Source of the DNA: Bimuria novae-zelandiae CBS 107.79
Lineage: Eukaryota; Ascomycota; Dothideomycetes; Pleosporales; Didymosphaeriaceae
NCBI GenBank assembly: GCA_010015655.1
Contig: ML976786.1
Span: forward strand, 1 to 64,000
DNA: 64,000 nucleotides
Reading direction: 5' to 3'
The notes beneath the pieces were generated by a model that saw only the letters and a program-made list of their open reading frames with translations, made no database searches and was not told the DNA's origin. How positions within the stretch are numbered: position 1 is the first letter of the stretch; each line of letters opens with the position of its first letter. Made by a program: the position numbers and the translations under genes. Below, in pieces: positions 56,447 to 64,000 of this stretch.

Positions 56447-58525
56447 TAGTAACCGTGCACGCCGTGCACACCTTCGGGCCGTGCACACCCTTACCAAAAA
56501 TCTACTATACTCCTTAACCACATAACTCAACACCACAATGCCGTTAGAAGAAGCGCTTAAAAAGACAGATATAGTAGATATAAAAGGAAAAGTTTTATAC
56601 TAGGCAATTATAAAAAAATATAATATATACCGTATAACTTTATTATAATATTACTAACGCGTTATCGCGTCGCGTGCTAACGCTAATTAATAACTACTTA
56701 AACTCCACCCTACACAAGAGCAAGAGCTTTATAAGTTTATAGTTAAGCTTACTAAGCGAGGCCTACCTCCTACAAGGCAGATAGTACAAAATATGGCTTC
56801 TGAATTGGCTGCAGAGAGGGTCTCCGACTTGTGGGTTACTCGCTTCCTTAACCGTCACCGCGACTAGCTCCTATACAAATGGGCCAACGCTATTAATGCG
56901 CAGCGCCTCCACGCCGATAGTAGCGAGAAGTATATATAATACTTTAAGCTTGTGCACTCCAAGATCACCAAATACTTAATTAAGCCACGGCACATATATA
57001 ATATGGATAAGAAGGGCTTCGCGATCGGAGTACTTAATAGGCGCACTAAACAAGTGTTTAGTAGGGCTTTTATAGAGTTAAAAACAAGGCGCCAGCCTAT
57101 GCAAGATAGTAATAGGCAGTAGGTGTTAATACTCGCAAGCGTCTGCGCTAATAGTTTGGCACTACCTCTAGGCGTTATCTATCTAGGCGCTCCCAACAAG
57201 ATACAATTGTCCTAGGTGGAGGATATAGACGCAAAAAAGCACTTAGTGTTTATTACTACAACGCCCTTAGACTAGATAAACAACAAGGTTAGCCTTGCGT
57301 GGCTAGAACAGGTCTTTAATCGCTACACTTAAGAGAAGGCACGCAAAAGTTGGCAACTACTTATAGTAGACAGCCATGGCTCGCATATAACCTGGTCCTT
57401 CATCAAGTACTGCGATAGGAATAGGATACTACTACTAGTGTTCCCTCCTTACAGTACCCACACGCTGCAGCCGCTCGATGTAGCACTCTTCTCACCTCTA
57501 GGTACAAGCTACATAAACCAGCTCACTAAACACCTTTACAGTACTTAAGGCCTAGTAGGTGTAAAGAAGCGCGACTTCTTCCGCCTATTTTATAAGTCCT
57601 AAACAAGAACCTTCACCCTAAGCCTTATCCTTAAGGCCTTCGAAGTCACGGGCCTATCGCCACCAAACGTAGCTATAATTATTAATAGATTCTAGAATAA
57701 GCGCAGGCGACTGCCTCGTACACCTTTACTAATTGTAGCAGATAACTAGAAGCAAGCTATCCAAATACTGGCCTAGGTGGTGGAGAATCAGGATGCAGAG
57801 GAGGTGTAGCAGTTAAGGCGTACTATCTCCTATCTCTCTGCCCATACACAGCTTGTACAGCTTAAAAACGAAGGCCTACGCAACGTAATTAGAAAGCTTA
57901 AGCTTTCTAAAAATAAGTAGAGGAGGCTTAACCTGTAGTATTATAAAGAGTTTTATAGTACAGCTATTCTTTAGTCCCCTCGTAAAATCCGCCAAGCTAA
58001 GGAGCGCTACGAGGCTAATAAGGAGCAAAATTTATAAGAGAAGGTAGATAAAGCTTATTAAAAGGAGCTAAAAGCCTAAAAGAAGCTTTAAGATAAGCGG
58101 GATAAGTAGTAGAGGCGTGTAGAACGAGAGAGGGTAAGGAAAGAGAAAGTAAGGAAAAAGGCTACTAATAACGCTAAAAAGTAATAAAAGAAATAAGAGC
58201 ATAATACTGCTAAATCTATATAAATACCTAAAATAGGCAAGCGCAAGGCCTTAAGTAAGCCTTTTATAAAGCCTATAGCTAAAAAATAGCGTGCGCGTGG
58301 TGCTGCTCGCGTTATTATTAAGGCGTTGCCATTACTAGCACCTCTACTAGTTACCACGCGTAGTAGCCGTAAAATAAAGCTAAATAAAAAATAGGAGCAG
58401 GACAAGCACTATAGAACTTAGTAAACTATTATAATAAAAATTCTCGCGATAATAGCTATTATACGTGGCTCTATAGCCTTATTTTTAAGATGTGTAGCAG
58501 GTCGCCAAGGCGTGCACGGTCACTG
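56447..58525 (+). mobile_element. Complete pogo-like DNA transposon (2079 bp)
   Basis: The right end, read inward, is CAGTGACCGTGCACGCC. The left end is the same with CA changed to TA and TG to TA (TAGTAACCGTGCACGCC), exactly the two RIP transitions. TA flanks both ends (56445-56446 and 58526-58527). The CAGT start is typical of pogo-clade inverted repeats. Confidence 0.85.
56538..58450 (+). pseudogene. pogo-family transposase, RIP-broken but full length
   Basis: ATG 56538 (MPLEEALKKTDIVDIKGK) opens a frame that covers the whole family: a CENP-B/HTH region (ELYKFIVKLTKRGLPP, RVSDLWVTRFLNRH), then the DDE core with HIYNMDKKGF, WQLLIVDSHGSH and RILLLVFPPYSTHTLQPLDV, and a long Lys/Arg/Glu-rich C-terminal coil. 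TAG/TAA codons interrupt it at many former Gln positions. It is clearly better preserved than the Fot1-like copy at 4759. The two elements share architecture and size but have different inverted repeats, so they are separate families. Confidence 0.83.
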
Positions 58526-58527
58526 TA

Positions 58528-58781
58528 CGCGTAGCTTAAGTACCACGTAAAAACTTAAAAGATATAGAGCTATATTAACCTTAAGACTCTTAAGTAGATA
58601 AATATACACGACTAGGCTCTAGAGCTACTAAATATAAATACTAAGGGCAAGTTTTATATATAATAGCTTAAGTGCTATAAGCTAGAGTCTACTATTTATA
58701 ATTAGCTTATAATAAAGCTTTAGGTGCTTTAAAACTAAGTCTACACTATAGTTAATTTATAAAGGCTAAAACTCGTAATAC
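58528..58781. other. AT-rich spacer
   Basis: Degraded sequence between the pogo-like element and the LTR at 58782; nothing recognised. Confidence 0.45.
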
Positions 58782-59191
58782 TGTGACGGCCTGGCATGCC
58801 GGCAGGACACATGACCTCGCGTAAGAGGCGCGACTGCCTTACGCCTGGGTGCAGCTGCCTTACGCCTGGGCGTAGCTGCCCACGCACCCAGTGTAGCTAT
58901 CTTGGATAGATAGATGTTCCGTGCCGAGCGGCAGCGCATAAAAGCGCCGTAGGCCTGTGTACCTATAGTCTCCTTATCTTAGTGTAGCTAAAATAGAGCT
59001 AACCTACCTTATCTACTCTCTTAATGCAGGAGCCTGTGCCTATTCTTATATTATACTAAGATTTCTTTACTTAGCTAAAAATAATAATAAAATATTAGGT
59101 TAAACTGCTTAATCTACCTGCGCGCACGACTTAATAACAACTACCTTAAGGGATCTATCGCACGACTACGCTAAGCTATTAGTTTATTATA
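58782..59191 (+). repeat. 5' LTR of second Gypsy element
   Basis: It starts TGTGACGG, with the end placed near TTATTATA (59191) by comparison with the copy at 55234. It contains a direct duplication of GCCTTACGCCTGGG (about 58834 and 58857). Less mutated than its sister copy. Confidence 0.7.
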
Positions 59192-59299
59192 AAGTATAAT
59201 TACCTATAATAAGAGGTCTTAATATTACTAAGCAACGTACCGCTCGAAGGAAGTTAAAGGACATAGTTTAAAAATAGTACGCCGTAGCTAGCTAGGAGA

Positions 59300-62200
59300 G
59301 CTAATTAGCCTGCCGCCCTTTACTTAACGAACGTGCTATATAGGCAACCTACTACTTACGTAAAGAGGACTATAAGAGCCCTAGCCTTTATAAGAGAGGA
59401 ACTTATCCCTACTAATTATCCTAAGCACTACCTACTTGCCTTTTTCTTACTAAAGAACTAATAACTAGCTACTCTACCCGCAGTATTAATAAAATAGTAC
59501 TAAAACACCTATTTATAGTGTTAGTTTTAAAAAAGGAGATGCTGGGCAGCGCGTACGACCTATCTAAGCCCTTTATCTACTAAGAACACGAAATCCAGAG
59601 CTATGGCTCTATTACTAAGGAAAACCATAGTTAAGGCACTTCCTTAAAACTTACTTGTATCTAGTAAGGTATTAATAAGGACCTCTTGCAACCTCCCTAG
59701 CTACCTACGTTTACTAGTAATAACCTAATTACTACGACGCTAGAGGCCGTAATTAAGCATTTTAGACAGGAACTAGTAAAGATTACTATAGAGCTAGTTA
59801 GCTAGCTACTTCTTTATAGTGTAGAGCGATAATAACTATATATATACTGCTAGATCGCTACTAATGTCTTAGCTAAAGGCGAAGGGCTGCATAGAGCCCT
59901 TGTTTAAGTGCAGCAAAAGATAGATAGATTAGAAGCCTAACTTGCTAAACAGGCTATAGCAGGCTCTACCTCTAATATACTAATAACTTAATCTTGTATA
60001 ACTAAATTCTAAATCCTCCCTTAGACCCTAAGCTGGAGCATCCCCTCTACTAATAACCCGCTAAGCTCTAAGTCTAGCGAGCCTAATAACTTATATTTTT
60101 TGCGCTTATTACTATTTAAGCCTATTGCTTGTCTATATACACGCTCTTTAGGCGTAAGCTAGCGCTTAGTTAAGTTTCTAGTCCCTCTGCTACTCTTAGA
60201 TAGTAAGATAACTATGACCTTTAAGCACTAGAGGGCCTATATAGAGAACAAACTTTGGTCTAATCGCGATTAGTTTATGGGAGAGACTTTAGAGGATACC
60301 TAAGAGCGTATTATAGTATATATAACTACACGCACAGAGGATCCCGCCTGTAATTAACTTATAACTTTAATTAGAGCTCTACGAGACAGTGGCGAACGTA
60401 TTAATAGCGAATTTATAATAGATATAATAGAGCAAGCTTTTAGCAATCTATATAAGAAGAAGAAGGCCTATTAGGCATTTATCTAACTGCGCCTTTGCTC
60501 TATAGCTAAGTTTACTAGCTTCTAAGTAGACTTCTTTTACCTTACAACGCAGCGCAAGCTACCTGCTAATTAATAGGTTAAAAAGTTCTACGAAAAGCTT
60601 ATAGATTAACTTTGTATAGATATAGGCTATAATATTTATTACCTTAAGGATAATTACTCTAAGTTTATTAATATCGCCTACAACCTCGCATAAGAGGTAG
60701 CGATTATAGACTCTTAGGTTATAGCGCGCGCCAAACGAGAATCTTAAAAAAAGACTACTCCTACCTTAGCCACTACGTCTCGCAAGTACGCTTTAATACT
60801 AGCGTAGCCCCTTGCTCGCACATAGCTAACGCGCGCCACCACTATAGCTCTAGGTAGCTAGCTTACCTGCTATTATTATAAAAAGTTAGGATATATTACT
60901 CGAGACTGCTTAAATGGCTTTGTTAATTAAAAAGCGTTAGAGGCCAGCAATTTAGGACTATAAGCTAATAAAGAGGTATACTATAAGGCTAAGGACGGAG
61001 GCTTCCTCTCTTCTAATAAGAAATTAGAAAAAGTATTACTCTAGGGGAAGTCTCCTTCCTAGAGAATCCTATAGGAGCTACTAGTATATAAGACCTCTTA
61101 TTTAGCAAACGTGCTTTTACTCTGCCCTGCCGCATCTTAACGAACGGGCTAGCGATTAGGTTAAAGGCTCTTATCGACACAGGCGTAGGTAGCTACGTCC
61201 TAGTCTACCTTAAACACCTCTATATAATTAAGAAGGGACTTAAGGTATTTATTAAAAGCATAGAAACTGTTCCCTTGGCTAGATATAATAGTTAACTAAA
61301 CGGGTAGGTAAATAAGCACTTCTAGGCTAACTTAGTACTAGATGGCCACCGCTTTACTACTTACTTTATACCCTGCGATACTAGTTACTACGACCTTATA
61401 GTTAGCCGCAAGCTTCTTAAGGAAGCTAACGTCTAGATTAACTATAGGCAGTAAATACTTAAGTAGCTAAATATAATATAGATTAACTATAAATAAGATA
61501 TTATTATCCTAACGCGGGGCATAGCTACAGGAATTAATTCTAAGCATTAGGTAGATGCTAACTAACGTAATAAGCTTATAGACGTGGCTATTATATAGTA
61601 TATCTACCGCTTATCGTAGTAATCCCCTTAGCGTCGTACCTACTAGAAGAACCTAGCAAAGATAGAGGAGCAGCTCCGCTACCAAGCGCTACCGTTATAA
61701 GAGTAGTAGCTAACTCGCCCTAAACCTATCTTTCGCGAGGACCTCGCTAAGGCAGGCCTTAAAATTAACATTATAGGAGCTACGGTATTTATAATTAATA
61801 CGCGTTAGAAAGAGACAGTTATTAGCTATATTAGTGTTTACAAAGTAGAGAAGCTAATCTAAGACCGTAAGGAGGAGCTAGGCTAGATAGACCTACTAGA
61901 CCTAGATAAAGAACTCCGCTAGCTTCTTATAAAAAAGTTACCGTTTCTAGGCTATGCGGGCGCTACCCTAGCTTACTTCTTAAAGAAGGACTCTAACGTA
62001 CTGCCTCTACACCGCGACGGCGTTAATTATAACATTAAGCTAACCGCGGATAACACACTAATATTAAGCCTACTATATAGCATGTTTCTAAAGTAGTTAT
62101 AGCTTATTAAGGATTACCTAAACGACTACCTCTAACGCGGCATTATTACTTATAGTAACGCGCCCTACGCCTTACTAGTACTATTTACTAAGAAGCCTAA

Positions 62201-64000
62201 AGAGGGGTAGCGATTTTATATTAACTATCGCAAGCTTAACGCTATTATAAAGAAAGATGTCTATTTTATCCTACTTATCTAAGAGACCCTTGCAAGGCTC
62301 GCCCGTGCTAAGATATTTACTAAGCTAGACGTACAGTAGGCCTTTTATCGCATTTAACTAGATAAGGAAGTAGAGGACCTAACCACGTTTCGTATACGCT
62401 ATAGTAACTATAAGTATTATGTGCTCTTATTTAGTCTTTATAATGGACCTGCCACCTTCTAGCGATATATTAATAGGATACTATATGGCCTACTTAACGA
62501 CTTTTGCATAGCATATCTAGATAATATTCTTATCTACTTAGAGGATTTACTATACTATAAGGAGCATGTTGCGTAGGTGCTTAAATAACTCCGCGACGCT
62601 GGTTTACAAGTAGACATTAAGAAGAGCAAGTTTATAGTGACTAGGATAAAGTTCCTTAGCCTTATTATTAGCACTTAAGGCATTTAGAAGGACCTAGAGA
62701 AGATTGCTGCTATGTAGGACTAGCCTATACCTATATTAGTTAAAAGCATATAGTTATTTTTAGGCTTTTACAACTTCTACCAAACCTTCCTTAAGGACTA
62801 TAGACGCATTATTAGACTACTTATAAAGCTCCTTAAGAAGGGCGCCTGGCATGCCTTTAGAAAGCGAGAGCTTGTAGCCTTTTAGTAAGTTAAAGACCTT
62901 ATGCTATTAGATAACGTACTTACTTACTACTCTCCCTATCGCGTTACACGCATAGAAACAAACGCGAGCGATAGTGTTATTACTAGCGTACTCTCTTAAC
63001 TACAGGACAACGGACTCTGGCGACCTGTAGCCTTCTATTCTAAGATAATAAGCGACCCGCAGATGAACTACGATATACATAATAAAGAAATACTAGCCGT
63101 GATCTATAGCCTTAAAGAATAGAAATCTTAGCTTATTAGTCTATAGATAACTAAGCCCTTTAGCGCTATTACTAACTATTAAGCGCTAGAGTACTTCTCT
63201 ACTAAGCACGAGCTTACTCCTTGACAGATACGTTAGGCTATAATAGTGGCTAATTTTAACCTAAAGCTTACCTACTAACTAGGCACTACTAACGTGGTAA
63301 CTAACGCGCTATTACGCAAGCAGGAGAAACTATAGACTTAGAAAAAGAAGGATAAGGTAGCTCGCATAAGGGTCTTCTTATAGGCTAAGTAGCTAGACGT
63401 TAATATAGTGTAAGAAGCTACAACCTAACTCGCTAACCTAGCCACTTAAGGATTATAGGGCTAGAAGCTTAAGATTACTATAATAGACACCTTTCTAGCC
63501 TCTCTCTTTATAAAGGATCCTCATGCCCTCGTCGATTAGGTGATTAAGGTAAACTAGAATTATAATAGCCTATAAAAGCTGCGGGAAAAAGCTCTATCTA
63601 ATAACTAAGAACTATAAAAGCTAAATAATTAAGATCTACTCCTGTATAAAGATTGGCTAGTTATCTTAGTAGTTAACTTCCTATGCACCTACTTAATCCG
63701 AGCCGCCTATGCTATGTAGCTTACTACTCACCCAGGAAAAAGGAAGACAGCGAAGCTACTTAGAGATTAGTACTACTGGCCAAATCTAGCGAAGGATGTG
63801 GACACCTATGTCGCCGCCTATAAGGCTTATTAATAGAGTTATACGCCCTGCGACCGCACCCTAGGACTACTTAAGCTACTACTAATACTAAAGCAAGCAT
63901 AGTAGGACATTTTAATAAACTTTAAGTTATTCCTACCTAACAAGAAAGGGTACGATAACGCCTTTATTATAGTTAACTACCTAAGTAAGCGCTGCTTCTT
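59300..64000 (+). pseudogene. Gypsy gag-pol, RIP-broken, truncated at window end
   Basis: Gag occupies about 59530-60910 and ends in a zinc knuckle C-x2-Y-x4-Y-x4-C at 60868-60909, where the second Cys and the His have become Tyr. The protease has LIDTG (DTG at 61176-61184). Reverse transcriptase spans about 62000-62650 (LPLHRDGVNYNIKLT, FTKLDVQQAFYRI), with the catalytic motif now YLDN at 62514-62525. RNase H is at about 62930-63300 (ETNASDS, NKEILAVIYSL). Integrase starts near 63640 with a HPGKRKTAKLLRD..YYWP block. Stops are TAA/TAG. The element is dead. Confidence 0.83.

Larger units (their letters stand above)
58782..64000 (+). mobile_element. Second Ty3/Gypsy element, 3' end beyond window
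   Basis: A 5' LTR at 58782-59191 is followed on the plus strand by gag, protease, reverse transcriptase, RNase H and the start of integrase. The window ends inside integrase, so the 3' LTR and any chromodomain are not visible. Confidence 0.85.

Overview
This window looks like a chromosomal segment from a filamentous ascomycete (Pezizomycotina). The Dothideomycetes are a reasonable guess, but that is inferred from gene style only. The supporting signs are short spliceosomal introns (about 49-95 bases) with GT..AG ends and CTAAC/CTGAC-like branch sites, fungal-only families (SAT4/Pth11-type rhodopsin domain, LaeA-like methyltransferase, But2-type secreted protein), and AT-rich blocks in which every recognisable transposon frame is broken by TAA/TAG. 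That last pattern is the signature of repeat-induced point mutation (RIP).

Layout. 1-13113: RIP-mutated AT-rich block with nested transposons: a degenerate gag-like relic, a Tc1/mariner relic interrupted by a solo LTR, and a Fot1/pogo element (4670-13113) whose transposase gene is interrupted by a complete Copia element (5229-11046) and by another solo LTR. 13114-28600: normal-GC island with two good genes, a SAT4-type membrane protein (14898-16338) and a CBM48/AMPK-beta-like protein with a C-terminal membrane anchor (17846-20195). These are followed by about 7 kb of gene debris that includes a scrambled inverted fragment of the CBM gene and protein-kinase fragments, then a broken F-box-like gene. 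28585-38546: AT-rich block holding an unidentified RIP-mutated coding relic split by a complete Ty3/Gypsy chromovirus (31399-38101). That chromovirus carries an antisense zinc-cluster-like ORF.

38541-51400: second gene island. It holds a gene tail, a frameshifted divergent kinase, a small F-box-like gene, a frameshifted metallo-beta-lactamase-like gene, a divergent pair of methyltransferases (LaeA-like and O-methyltransferase), a pseudogenised medium-chain reductase and a secreted But2-like protein. The methyltransferase-reductase trio could be the remnant of a small metabolic cluster; that is inference. 51400-64000: third AT-rich block with three solo LTRs, a truncated Copia, a complete pogo-like element (56447-58525) and the 5' part of a second Ty3/Gypsy element running off the window end.

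Nearly all transposon boundaries given here rest on target-site duplications read directly from the sequence. Function calls rest on remembered family motifs, because no database search was possible.
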